A DNA stretch of 64,000 nucleotides from Argentina anserina (taxonomy: Eukaryota > Streptophyta > Magnoliopsida > Rosales > Rosaceae): NCBI RefSeq assembly GCF_933775445.1, contig NW_026089428.1, positions 620,001 to 684,000 on the forward strand, written 5' to 3'. How positions within the stretch are numbered: the first letter of the stretch is position 1; each line of letters starts with the position of its first letter. Positions 51,162 through 63,900 of this stretch are shown one piece after another. The position numbers were made by a program, and so were the translations under genes. Below the pieces are notes generated by a model. That model did no database searches. It worked only from the letters and a program-made list of their open reading frames with translations, and was not told the DNA's origin.

Positions 51162-54150
51162 TAAGGCTTCTGATGCGAGTTTCTATTGTATTTGAGAGTT
51201 TTCCAAGTGTGGGAGTGTGTTTCTTTCAAACTGAGTATCTTTACATCGTTTGCGTATCTTTACTATTCCAATTGTGTATCTTTACATCGTTTGCGTATCT
51301 TTACTATTCCAATTGTGTATCTTTTCATTTCTCGTTTGAGTATCTTTCTGTAAGGCTTCTGATGCGAGTTTCTATTGTATTTGAGAGTTTTCCAAGTGTG
51401 GGAGTGTGTTTCTTTCAAACTGAGTATCTTTACATCGTTTGCGTATCTTTACTATTCCAATTGTGTATCTTTACATCGTTTCCGTATCTTTACTATTCCA
51501 ATTGTGTATCTTTTCATTTCTCGTTTCAGTATCTTTCTGTAAGGCTTCTGATGCGAGTTTCTATTGTATTTGAGAGTTTTGCAATCGTTTGCGTATCTTT
51601 ACTATTCCAATTGTGTATCTTTACATCGTTTGCGTATCTTTACTATTCCAATTGTGTATCTTTTCATTTCTCGTTTGAGTATCTTTCTGTAAGACTTCTG
51701 ATGCTAGTTTCTATTGAATTTGAGAGTTTTGCAAGTGTGGTAGTGTGTTTCTTTCAAACTAAGTATCTTTACATCGTTTGCGTATCTTTACTATTCCAAT
51801 TGTGTATCTTTACATCGTTTGCGTATCTTTACTATACCAATTGTGTATCTTTTCATTTCTCGTTTGAGTATCTTTCTGTAAGGCTTCTGATGCGAGTTTC
51901 TATTGAATTTGAGAGTTTTGCAAGTGTGGGAGTGTGTTTCTTTCAAACTGAGTATCTTTACATCGTTTGCGTATCTTTACTATTCCAATTGTGTATGTTT
52001 ACATCGTTTGCGTATCTTTACTATTCCAATTGTGTATCTTTTCATTTCTCGTTTGAGTTTCTTTCTATAAGGCTTCTGATGCGAGTTTCTATTGTATTTG
52101 AGAGTTTTGCAAGTGTGGGACTGTGTTTCTTTCAAACTGAGTATCTTTACATCGTTTGCGTATCTTTACTATTCCAATTGTGTATCTTTACATCGTTTGC
52201 GTATCTTTACTATTCCAATTGTGTATCTTTACATCGTTTGCGTATCTTTACTATTCCAATTGTGTATCTTTTCATTTCTCGTTTGAGTATCTTTCTGTAA
52301 GGCTTCTGATGCGAGTTTCTATTGTATTTGAGAGTTTTGTAATCGTTTGCGTATCTTTACTATTCCAATTGTGTATATTTACATCGTTTGCGTATCTTTA
52401 CTATTCCAATTGTGTATATTTTCATTTCTTGTTTGAGTATCTTTCTATAAGACTTCTGATGCTAGTTTCTATTGAATTTGAGAGTTTTGCAAGTGTGGGA
52501 GTGTGTTTCTTTCAAACTGAGTATCTTTACATCGTTTTCGTATCTTTACTATTCCAATTGTGTATCTTTACATCGTTTGCGTATCTTTACTATACCAATT
52601 GTGTATCTTTTCATTTCTCGTTTGAGTATCTTTCTGTAAGGCTTCTGATGCGAGTTTCTATTGAATTTGAGAGTTTTGCAAGTGTGGGAGTGTGTTTCTT
52701 TCAAACTGAGTATCTTTACATCGTTTGCGTATCTTTACTATTCCAATTGTGTATATTTAAATCGTTTGCGTATCTTTACTATTCCAATTGTGTATCTTTA
52801 CATCGTTTGCGTATCTTTACTATTCCAATTGTGTATCTTTTCATTTCTCGTTTGAGTTTCTTTCTGTAAGGCTTCTGATGCGAGTTTCTATTGTATTTGA
52901 GAGTTTTGCAAGTGTGGGAGTGTGTTTCTTTCAAACTGAGTATCTTTACATCGTTTGCGTATCTTTACTATTCCAATTGTGTATGTTTACATCGTTTGCG
53001 TATCTTTACTATTCCAATTGTGTATCTTTTCATTTCTCGTTTGAGTTTCTTTCTATAAGGCTTCTGATGCGAGTTTCTATTGTATTTGAGAGTTTTGCAA
53101 GTGTGGGACTGTGTTTCTTTCAAACTGAGTATCTTTACATCGTTTGCGTATCTTTACTATTCCAATTGTGTATCTTTACATCGTTTGCGTATCTTTACTA
53201 TTCCAATTGTGTATCTTTTCATTTCTCGTTTGAGTATCTTTCTGTAAGGCTTCTGATGCGAGTTTCTATTGTATTTGAGAGTTTTGTAATCGTTTGCGTA
53301 TCTTTACTATTCCAATTGTGTATATTTACATCGTTTGCGTATCTTTACTATTCCAATTGTGTATATTTTCATTTCTCGTTTGAGTATCTTTCTATAAGAC
53401 TTCTGATGCTAGTTTCTATTGAATTTGAGAGTTTTGCAAGTGTGGGAGTGTGTTTCTTTCAAACTGAGTATCTTTACATCGTTTGCGTATCTTTACTATA
53501 CCAATTGTGTATCTTTTCATTTCTCGTTTGAGTATCTTTCTGTAAGGCTTCTGATGCGAGTTTCTATTGAATTTGAGAGTTTTGCAAGTGTGGGAGTGTG
53601 TTTCTTTCAAACTGAGTATCTTTACATCGTTTGCGTATCTTTACTATTCCAATTGTGTATATTTACATCGTTTGCGTATCTTTACTATTCCAATTGTGTA
53701 TCTTTACATCGTTTGCGTATCTTTACTATTCCAATTGTGTATCTTTTCATTTCTCGTTTGAGTTTCTTTCTGTAAGGCTTCTGATGCGAGTTTCTATTGT
53801 ATTTGAGAGTTTTGCAAGTGTGGGAGTGTGTTTCTTTCAAACTGAGTATCTTTACATCGTTTGCGTATCTTTACTATTCCAATTGTGTATCTTTACATCG
53901 TTTGCGTATCTTTACTATTCCAATTGTGTATATTTTCATTTCTCGTTTGAGTATCTTTCTGTAAGGCTTCTGATGCGAGTTTCTATTGAATTTGAGAGTT
54001 TTGCAAGTGTGGGAGTGTGTTTCTTTCAAACTGAGTATCTTTACATCGTTTGCGTATCTTTATTATTCCAATTGTGTATCTTTACATCGTTTGCGTATCT
54101 TTACTATTCCAATTGTGTATCTTTTCATTTCTCGTTTGAGTATCTTTCTC

Positions 54151-56320
54151 TAAGGCTTCTGATGCGAGTTTCTATTGTATTTGAGAGTTTTCGAAGTGTG
54201 GGAGTGTGTTTCTTTCAAACTGAGTATCTTTACATCGTTTGCGTATCTTTACTATTCCAATTGTGTATCTTTACATCGTTTCCGTATCTTTACTATTCCA
54301 ATTGTGTATCTTTTCATTTCTCGTTTGAGTATCTTTCTGTAAGGCTTCTGATGCGAGTTTCTATTGTATTTGAGAGTTTTGCAATCGTTTGCGTATCTTT
54401 ACTATTCCAATTGTGTATCTTTACATCGTTTGCGTATCTTTACTATTCCAATTGTGTATCTTTTCATTTCTCGTTTGAGTATCTTTCTGTAAGGCTTCTG
54501 ATGCGAGTTTCTATTGTATTTGAGAGTTTTGTAATCGTTTGCGTATCTTTACTATTCCAATTGTGTATCTTTACATCGTTTGCGTATCTTTACATCGTTT
54601 GCGTATCTTTACTATTCCAATTGTGTATATTTTCATTTCTCGTTTGAGTATCTTTCTATAAGACTTCTGATGCTAGTTTCTATTGAATTTGAGAGTTTTG
54701 CAAGTGTGGGAGTGTGTTTCTTTCAAACTGAGTATCTTTACATCGTTTGCGTATCTTTACTATTCCAATTGTGTATCTTTACATCGTTTGCGTATCTTTA
54801 CTATACCAATTGTGTATCTTTTCATTTCTCGTTTCAGTATCTTTCTGTAAGGCTTCTGATGCGAGTTTCTATTGAATTTGAGAGTTTTGCAAGTGTGGGA
54901 GTGTGTTTCTTTCAAACTGAGTATCTTTACATCGTTTGCGTATCTTTACTATTCCAATTGTGTATATTTACATCGTTTGCGTATCTTTACTATTCCAATT
55001 ATGTATCTTTACATCGTTTGCGTATGTTTACTATTCCAATTGTGTATCTTTTCATTTCTCGTTTGAGTTTCTTTCTGTAAGGCTTCTGATGCGAGTTTCT
55101 ATTGTATTTGAGAGTTTTGCAAGTGTGGGACTGTGTTTCTTTCAAACTGAGTATCTTTACATCGTTTGCGTATCTTTACTATTCCAATTGTGTATCTTTA
55201 CATCGTTTGCGTATCTTTACTATTCCAATTGTGTATCTTTTCATTTCTCGTTTGAGTATCTTTCTGTAAGCCTTCTGATGCGAGTTTCTATTGTATTTGA
55301 GAGTTTTGCAATCGTTTGCGTATCTTTACTATTCCAATTGTGTATCTTTACATCGTTTGCGTATCTTTACTATTCCAATTGTGTATCTTTTCATTTCTCG
55401 TTTGAGTATCTTTCTGTAAGACTTCTGATGCGAGTTTCTATTGAATTTGAGAGTTTTGCAAGTGTGAGAGTGTGTTTCTTTCAAACTGAGTATCTTTACA
55501 TCGTTTGCGTATCTTTACTATTCCAATTGTGTATCTTTACATCGTTTGCGTATCTTTACTATTCCAATTGTGTATCTTTTCATTTCTCGTTTGAGTATCT
55601 TTCTGTAAGGCTTCTGATGCGAGTTTCTATTGAATTTGAGAGTTTTCCAAGTGTGGGAGTGTGTTTCTTTCAAACTGAGTATCTTTACATCGTTTGCGTA
55701 TCTTTACTATTCCAATTGTGTATCTTTTCATTTCTCGTTTGAGTATCTTTCTGTAAGGCTTCTGATGCGAGTTTCTATTGAATTTGAGAGTTTTGCAAGT
55801 GTGGGAGTGTGTTTCTTTCAAACACTCATCTTTACATCGTTTGCGTATCTTTACTATTCCAATTGTGTATCTTTTCATTTCTCGTTTGAGTATCTTTCTG
55901 TAAGGCTTCTGATGCGAGTTTCTATTGAATTTGAGAGTTTTCCAAGTGTGGGAGTGTGTTTCTTTCAAACTGAGTATCTTTACATCGTTTGCGTATCTTT
56001 ACTATTCCAATTGTGTATCTTTTCATTTCTCGTTTGAGTATCTTTCTGTAAGGCTTCTGATGCGAGTTTCTATTGAATTTGAGAGTTTTGCAAGTATGGG
56101 AGTGTGTTTCTTTCAAACACTCATCTTTACATCGTTTACGTATCTTTACTATTCCAATTGTGTATCTTTTCATTTCTCGTTTGAGTATCTTTCTGTAAGG
56201 CTTCTGATGCGAGTTTCTATTGTATTTGAGAGTTTTCCAAGTGTGGGAGTGTGTTTCTTTCAAACTGAGTATCTTTACATCGTTTGCGTATCTTTACTAT
56301 TCCAATTGTGTATCTTTACA
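54151..56320 (+). repeat. 2.2-kb tandem unit, copy 1
   Basis: Matches 56385-58388 at an offset that steps from 2,234 to 2,215 and then 2,068 bp. The first step is a 19-bp half-unit insertion in the monomer at 54490-54658. The second reflects one extra 147-bp-class monomer in copy one near 55.8-56.0 kb. Shared rare variants include TTTTCGAAGTG (54191/56425), CCAATTATGTATC (about 54995/57210), TAAGCCTTCTGATG and GCAAGTATGGGAG (56091/58159). Confidence 0.85.
54490..54658 (+). repeat. 169-bp monomer (150-bp type plus one extra 19-bp half-unit)
   Basis: CGTTTGCGTATCTTTACAT is present twice in direct succession near 54573-54600 before CTATTCCAATTG. The length is 150 + 19. The counterpart in copy two of the 2.2-kb unit (about 56.72-56.87 kb) lacks it, so it was gained here or lost there after that duplication. 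Confidence 0.9.
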
Positions 56321-56384
56321 TCGTTTGCGTATCTTTACTATTCCAATTATGTATCTTTTCATTTCTCGTTTGAGTATCTTTCTG

Positions 56385-58388
56385 TAAGGCTTCTGATGCG
56401 AGTTTCTATTGTATTTGAGAGTTTTCGAAGTGTGGGAGTGTGTTTCTTTCAAACTGAGTATCTTTACATCGTTTGCGTATCTTTACTATTCCAATTGTGT
56501 ATCTTTACATCGTTTCCGTATCTTTACTATTCCAATTGTGTATCTTTTCATTTCTCGTTTGAGTATCTTTCTGTAAGGCTTCTGATGCGAGTTTCTATTG
56601 TATTTGAGAGTTTTGCAATCGTTTGCGTATCTTTACTATTCCAATTGTGTATCTTTACATCGTTTGCGTATCTTTACTATTCCAATTGTGTATCTTTTCA
56701 TTTCTCGTTTGAGTATCTTTCTGTAAGGCTTCTGATGCGAGTTTCTATTGTATTTGAGAGTTTTGTAATCGTTTGCGTATCTTTACTATTCCAATTGTGT
56801 ATCTTTACATCGTTTGCGTATCTTTACTATTCCAATTGTGTATATTTTCATTTCTCGTTTGAGTATCTTTCTATAAGACTTCTGATGCTAGTTTCTATTG
56901 AATTTGAGAGTTTTGCAAGTGTGGGAGTGTGTTTCTTTCAAACTGAGTATCTTTACATCGTTTGCGTATCTTTACTATTCCAATTGTGTATCTTTACATC
57001 GTTTGCGTATCTTTACTATACCAATTGTGTATCTTTTCATTTCTCGTTTCAGTATCTTTCTGTAAGGCTTCTGATGCGAGTTTCTATTGAATTTGAGAGT
57101 TTTGCAAGTGTGGGAGTGTGTTTCTTTCAAACTGAGTATCTTTACATCGTTTGCGTATCTTTACTATTCCAATTGTGTATATTTACATCGTTTGCGTATC
57201 TTTACTATTCCAATTATGTATCTTTACATCGTTTGCGTATGTTTACTATTCCAATTGTGTATCTTTTCATTTCTCGTTTGAGTTTCTTTCTGTAAGGCTT
57301 CTGATGCGAGTTTCTATTGTATTTGAGAGTTTTGCAAGTGTGGGACTGTGTTTCTTTCAAACTGAGTATCTTTACATCGTTTGCGTATCTTTACTATTCC
57401 AATTGTGTATCTTTACATCGTTTGCGTATCTTTACTATTCCAATTGTGTATCTTTTCATTTCTCGTTTGAGTATCTTTCTGTAAGCCTTCTGATGCGAGT
57501 TTCTATTGTATTTGAGAGTTTTGCAATCGTTTGCGTATCTTTACTATTCCAATTGTGTATCTTTACATCGTTTGCGTATCTTTACTATTCCAATTGTGTA
57601 TCTTTTCATTTCTCGTTTGAGTATCTTTCTGTAAGACTTCTGATGCGAGTTTCTATTGAATTTGAGAGTTTTGCAAGTGTGGGAGTGTGTTTCTTTCAAA
57701 CTGAGTATCTTTACATCGTTTGCGTATCTTTACTATTCCAATTGTGTATCTTTACATCGTTTGCGTATCTTTACTATTCCAATTGTGTATCTTTTCATTT
57801 CTCGTTTGAGTATCTTTCTGTAAGGCTTCTGATGCGAGTTTCTATTGAATTTGAGAGTTTTCCAAGTGTGGGAGTGTGTTTCTTTCAAACTGAGTATCTT
57901 TACATCGTTTGCGTATCTTTACTATTCCAATTGTGTATCTTTTCATTTCTCGTTTGAGTATCTTTCTGTAAGGCTTCTGATGCGAGTTTCTATTGAATTT
58001 GAGAGTTTTGCAAGTGTGGGAGTTTGTTTCTTTCAAACTGAGTATCTTTACATCGTTTGCGTATCTTTACTATTCCAATTGTGTATCTTTTCATTTCTCG
58101 TTTGAGTATCTTTCTGTAAGGCTTCTGATGCGAGTTTCTATTGAATTTGAGAGTTTTGCAAGTATGGGAGTGTGTTTCTTTCAAACACTCATCTTTACAT
58201 CGTTTACGTATCTTTACTATTCCAATTGTGTATCTTTTCATTTCTCGTTTGAGTATCTTTCTGTAAGGCTTCTGATGCGAGTTTCTATTGTATTTGAGAG
58301 TTTTCCAAGTGTGGGAGTGTGTTTCTTTCAAACTGAGTATCTTTACATCGTTTGCGTATCTTTACTATTCCAATTGTGTATCTTTACA
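56385..58388 (+). repeat. 2.2-kb tandem unit, copy 2
   Basis: Second copy of the 54151-56320 unit. Private changes include GTGTGGGAG where copy one has GTGTGAGAG (about 57672 against 55457) and GGGAGTTTGTTTC near 58018. The match ends where CATGGTTTGCG here faces CATCGTTTGCG near 56320. Confidence 0.84.
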
Positions 58389-58791
58389 TGGTTTGCGTAT
58401 CTTTACTATTCCAATTGTGTATATTTTCATTTCTCGTTTGAGTATCTTTCTGTAAGGCTTCTGATGCGAGTTTCTATTGTATTTGAGAGTTTTGCAATCG
58501 TTTGCGTATCTTTACTATTCTAATTGTGTATCTTTTCATTTCTCGTTTGATTATCTTTCTGTAAGACTTCTGATGCGAGTTTCTATTGAATTTGAGAGTT
58601 TTGCAAGTGTGGGAGTGTGTTTCTTTCAAACTGAGTATCTTTACATCGTTTGCGTATCTTTACTATTCCAATTGTGTATCTTTACAACGTTTGCGTATCT
58701 TTACTATTCCAATTGTGTATCTTTACATCGTTTGCGTATCTTTACTATTCCAATTTTGTATCTTTTCATTTCTCGTTTGAGTATCTTTCTG

Positions 58792-59129
58792 TAAGGCTTC
58801 TGATGCGAGTTTCTATTGTATTTTAGAGTTTTGCAAGTGTGGGAGTGTGTTTCTTTCAAACTGAGTATCTTTACATCGTTTGCGTATCTTTACTATTCCA
58901 ATTGTGTATCTTTTCATTCCTCGTTTGAGTATCTTTCTGTAAGGCTTTCTGATGCGAGTTTTTATTGAATTTGAGAGTTTTGCAAGTGTGGGAGTGTGGT
59001 TCTTTCAAACAGAGTATCTTTACATCGTTTGCGTATCTTTACTATTCCAATTGTGTATCTTTACATCGTTTGCGTATCTTTACTATTCCAATTGTGTATC
59101 ATTTCATTTCTCGTTTGAGTATCTTTCTG
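58792..59129 (+). repeat. Stop-bearing monomer cassette, copy 5
   Basis: TAG is at 58824-58826. The 190-bp monomer carries GTGTGGTTCTTTCAAACAGAG and TGTATCATTTCATTTC, shared only with the copy at 60629. A private TTTTCATTCCTCG occurs near 58918. Confidence 0.87.
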
Positions 59130-60628
59130 TAAGGCTTCTGATGCGAGTTTCTATTGTATTTGAGAGTTTTCCAAGTGTGGGAGTGTGTTTCTTTCAAACT
59201 GAGTATCTTTACATCGTTTGCGTATCTTTACTATTCCAATTGTGTATCTTTACATCGTTTGCGTATCTTTACTATTCCAATTGTGTATCTTTTCATTTCT
59301 CGTTTGAGTATCTTTCTGTAAGGCTTCTGATGCGAGTTTCTATTGAATTTGAGAGTTTTCCAAGTGTGGGAGTGTGTTTCTTTCAAACTGAGTATCTTTA
59401 CATCGTTTGCGTATCTTTACTATTCCAATTGTGTATCTTTTCATTTCTCGTTTGAGTATCTTTCTGTAAGGCTTCTGATGCGAGTTTCTATTGAATTTGA
59501 GAGTTTTGCAAGTGTGGGAGTGTGTTTCTTTCAAACACTCATCTTTACATCGTTTACGTATCTTTACTATTCCAATTGTGTATCTTTTCATTTCTCGTTT
59601 GAGTATCTTTCTGTAAGGCTTCTGATGCGAGTTTCTATTGTATTTGAGAGTTTTCCAAGTGTGGGAGTGTGTTTCTTTCAAACTGAGTATCTTTACATCG
59701 TTTGCGTATCTTTACTATTCCAATTGTGTATCTTTACATGGTTTGCGTATCTTTACTATTCCAATTGTGTATATTTTCATTTCTCGTTTGAGTATCTTTC
59801 TGTAAGGCTTCTGATGCGAGTTTCTATTGTATTTGAGAGTTTTGCAATCGTTTGCGTATCTTTACTATTCTAATTGTGTATCTTTTCATTTCTCGTTTGA
59901 TTATCTTTCTTTTAGACTTCTGATGCGAGTTTCTATTGAATTTGAGAGTTTTGCAAGTGTGGGAGTGTGTTTCTTTCAAACTGAGTATCTTTACATCGTT
60001 TGCGTATCTTTACTATTCCAATTGTGTATCTTTACATCGTTTGCGTATCTTTACTATTCCAATTGTGTATCTTTTCATTTCTCGTTTGAGTATCTTTCTG
60101 TAAGACTTCTGATGCTAGTTTCTATTGAATTTGAGAGTTTTGCAAGTGTGGGAGTGTGTTTCTTTCAAACTAAGTATCTTTACATCGTTTGCGTATCTTT
60201 ACTATTCCAATTGTGTATCTTTACATCGTTTGCGTATCTTTACTATACCAATTGTGTATATTTTCATTTCTCGTTTGAGTATCTTTCTGTAAGGCTTCTG
60301 ATGCGAGTTTCTATTGTATTTGAGAGTTTTGCAATCGTTTGCGTATCTTTACTATTCTAATTGTGTATCTTTTCATTTCTCGTTTGATTATCTTTCTGTA
60401 AGACTTCTGATGCGAGTTTCTATTGAATTTGAGAGTTTTGCAAGTGTGGGAGTGTGTTTCTTTCAAACTGAGTATCTTTACATCGTTTGCGTATCTTTAC
60501 TATTCCAATTGTGTATCTTTACAACGTTTGCGTATCTTTACTATTCCAATTGTGTATCTTTACATCGTTTGCGTATCTTTACTATTCCAATTGTGTATCT
60601 TTTCATTTCTCGTTTGAGTATCTTTCTG

Positions 60629-60966
60629 TAAGGCTTCTGATGCGAGTTTCTATTGTATTTTAGAGTTTTGCAAGTGTGGGAGTGTGTTTCTTTCAAACTG
60701 AGTATCTTTACATCGTTTGCGTATCTTTACTATTCCAATTGTGTATCTTTTCATTTCTCGTTTGAGTATCTTTCTGTAAGGCTTTCTGATTCGAGTTTTT
60801 ATTGAATTTGAGAGTTTTGCAAGTGTGGGAGTGTGGTTCTTTCAAACAGAGTATCTTTACATCGTTTGCGTATCTTTACTATTCCAATTGTGTATCTTTA
60901 CATCGTTTGCGTATCTTTACTATTCCAATTGTGTATCATTTCATTTCTCGTTTGAGTATCTTTCTG
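60629..60966 (+). repeat. Stop-bearing monomer cassette, copy 6
   Basis: TAG is at 60661-60663, offset 1,837 bp from copy five. The 190-bp monomer opens TAAGGCTTTCTGATTCGAG, so ATGCGAG has become TTCGAG at its start. Confidence 0.87.
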
Positions 60967-63900
60967 TAAGGCTTCTGATGCGAGTTTCTATTGTATTTGA
61001 GAGTTTTCCAAGTGTGGGAGTGTGTTTCTTTCAAACTGAGTATCTTTACATCGTTTGCGTATCTTTACTATTCCAATTGTGTATCTTTACATCGTTTGCG
61101 TATCTTTACTATTCCAATTGTGTATCTTTTCATTTCTCGTTTGAGTATCTTTCTGTAAGGCTTCTGATGCGAGTTTCTATTGTATTTGAGAGTTTTCCAA
61201 GTGTGGGAGTGTGTTTCTTTCAAACTGAGTATCTTTACATCGTTTGCGTATCTTTACTATTCCAATTGTGTATCTTTACATCGTTTCCGTATCTTTATTA
61301 TTCCAATTGTGTATCTTTTCATTTCTCGTTTCAGTATCTTTCTGTAAGGCTTCTGATGCGAGTTTCTATTGTATTTGAGAGTTTTGCAATCGTTTGCGTA
61401 TCTTTACTATTCCAATTGTGTATCTTTACATCGTTTGCGTATCTTTACTATTCCAATTGTGTATCTTTTCATTTCTCGTTTGAGTATCTTTCTGTAAGAC
61501 TTCTGATGCTAGTTTCTATTGAATTTGAGAGTTTTGCAAGTGTGGGAGTGTGTTTCTTTCAAACTAAGTATCTTTACATCGTTTGCGTATCTTTACTATT
61601 CCAATTGTGTATCTTTACATCGTTTGCGTATCTTTACTATACCAATTGTGTATCTTTTCATTTCTCGTTTGAGTATCTTTCTGTAAGGCTTCTGATGCGA
61701 GTTTCTATTGAATTTGAGAGTTTTGCAAGTGTGGGAGTGTGTTTCTTTCAAACTGAGTATCTTTACATCGTTTGCGTATCTTTACTATTCCAATTGTGTA
61801 TATTTACATCGTTTGCGTATCTTTACTATTCCAATTGTGTATCTTTACATCGTTTGCGTATCTTTACTATTCCAATTGTGTATCTTTTCATTTCTCGTTT
61901 GAGTTTCTTTCTATAAGGCTTCTGATGCGAGTTTCTATTGTATTTGAGAGTTTTGCAAGTGTGGGACTGTGTTTCTTTCAAACTGAGTATCTTTACATCG
62001 TTTGCGTATCTTTACTATTCCAATTGTGTATCTTTACATCGTTTGCGTATCTTTACTATTCCAATTGTGTATCTTTTCATTTCTCGTTTGAGTATCTTTC
62101 TGTAAGGCTTTTGATGCGAGTTTCTATTGTATTTGAGAGTTTTGTAATCGTTTGCGTATCTTTACTATTCCAATTGTGTATATTTTCATTTCTCGTTTGA
62201 GTATCTTTCTATAAGACTTCTGATGCTAGTTTCTATTGAATTTGAGAGTTTTGCAAGTGTGGGAGTGTGTTTCTTTCAAACTGAGTATCTTTACATCGTT
62301 TGCGTATCTTTACTATTCCAATTGTGTATCTTTTCATTTCTCGTTTGAGTATCTTTCTGTAAGGCTTCTGATGCGAGTTTCTATTGAATTTGAGAGTTTT
62401 GCAAGTGTGGGAGTGTGTTTCTTTCAAACTGAGTATCTTTACATCGTTTGCGTATCTTTACTATTCCAATTGTGTATATTTACATCGTTTGCGTATCTTT
62501 ACTATTCCAATTGTGTATCTTTACATCGTTTGCGTATCTTTACTATTCCAATTGTGTATCTTTTCATTTCTCGTTTGAGTTTCTTTCCATAAGGCTTCCG
62601 ATGCGAGTTTCTATTGTATTTGAGAGTTTTGCAAGTGTGGGACTGTGTTTCTTTCAAACTGAGTATCTTTACATCGTTTGCGTATCTTTACTATTCCAAT
62701 TGTGTATCTTTACATCGTTTGCGTATCTTTACTATTCCAATTGTGTATCTTTTCATTTCTCGTTTGAGTATCTTTCTGTAAGGCTTCTGATGCGAGTTTC
62801 TATTGTATTTGAGAGTTTTGTAATCGTTTGCGTATCTTTACTATTCCAATTGTGTATATTTACATCGTTTGCGTATCTTTACTATTCCAATTGTGTATAT
62901 TTTCATTTCTCGTTTGAGTATCTTTCTATAAGACTTCTGATGCTAGTTTCTATTGAATTTGAGAGTTTTGCAAGTGTGGGAGTGTGTTTCTTTCAAACTG
63001 AGTATCTTTACATCGTTTGCGTATCTTTACTATTCCAATTGTGTATCTTTACATCGTTTGCGTATCTTTACTATACCAATTGTGTATCTTTTCATTTCTC
63101 GTTTGAGTATCTTTCTGTAAGGCTTCTGATGCGAGTTTCTATTGAATTTGAGAGTTTTGCAAGTGTGGGAGTGTGTTTCTTTCAACCTGAGTATCTTTAC
63201 ATCGTTTGCGTATCTTTACTATTCCAATTGTGTATATTTACATCGTTTGCGTATCTTTACTATTCGAATTGTGTATCTTTACATCGTTTGCGTATCTTTA
63301 CTATTCCAATTGTGTATCTTTTCATTTCTCGTTTGAGTTTCTTTCTGTAAGGCTTCTGATGCGAGTTTCTATTGTATTTGAGAGTTTTGCAAGTGTGGGA
63401 GTGTGTTTCTTTCAAACTGAGTATCTTTACATCGTTTGCGTATCTTTACTATTCCAATTGTGTATCTTTACATCGTTTGCGTATCTTTACTATTCCAATT
63501 GTGTATCTTTTCATTTCTCGTTTGAGTATCTTTCTGTAAGGCTTCTGATGCGAGTTTCTATTGTATTTGAGAGTTTTGTAATCGTTTGCGTATCTTTACT
63601 ATTCCAATTGTGTATCTTTACATCGTTTGCGTATCTTTACTATTCCAATTGTGTATCTTTTCATTTCTCGTTTGAGTATCTTTCTGTAAGACTTCTGATG
63701 CTAGTTTCTATTGAATTTGAGAGTTTTGCAAGTGTGGGAGTGTGTTTCTTTCAAACTGAGTATCTTTACATCGTTTGCGTATCTTTACTATTCCAATTGT
63801 GTATATTTACATCGTTTGCGTATCTTTACTATTCCAATTGTGTATCTTTACATCGTTTGCGTATCTTTACTATTCCAATTGTGTATCTTTTCATTTCTCG

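Larger units (their letters stand above)
48241..54280 (+). repeat. 5,999-bp tandem unit, copy 2 (plus one 41-bp insertion)
   Basis: Near-perfect copy of 42242-48240. At about 53660 it has one extra 41-bp unit (TGTATATTTACATCG) absent at about 47660, so the offset becomes 6,040 bp until the match ends near 48240/54280, where TTTGCG faces TTTCCG. Divergence is the lowest of the large duplications seen here, making it the youngest or the most recently homogenised. Confidence 0.92.
58389..60966 (+). repeat. Shuffled block with internal offsets of 1,350 and 1,837 bp
   Basis: Monomers from about 57990 to 58560 recur 1,350 bp later, and those at 58453-59129 recur 1,837 bp later, including the in-frame-stop cassette. 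Markers shared by the copies are CTATTCTAATTG, GTTTGATTATC, TTTACAACGTTTG and GTGTGGTTCTTTCAAACAGAG. At 59909 the monomer start reads CTTTCTTTTAGACTTCTG, a local change at the TAAG boundary seen nowhere else. Confidence 0.78.
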
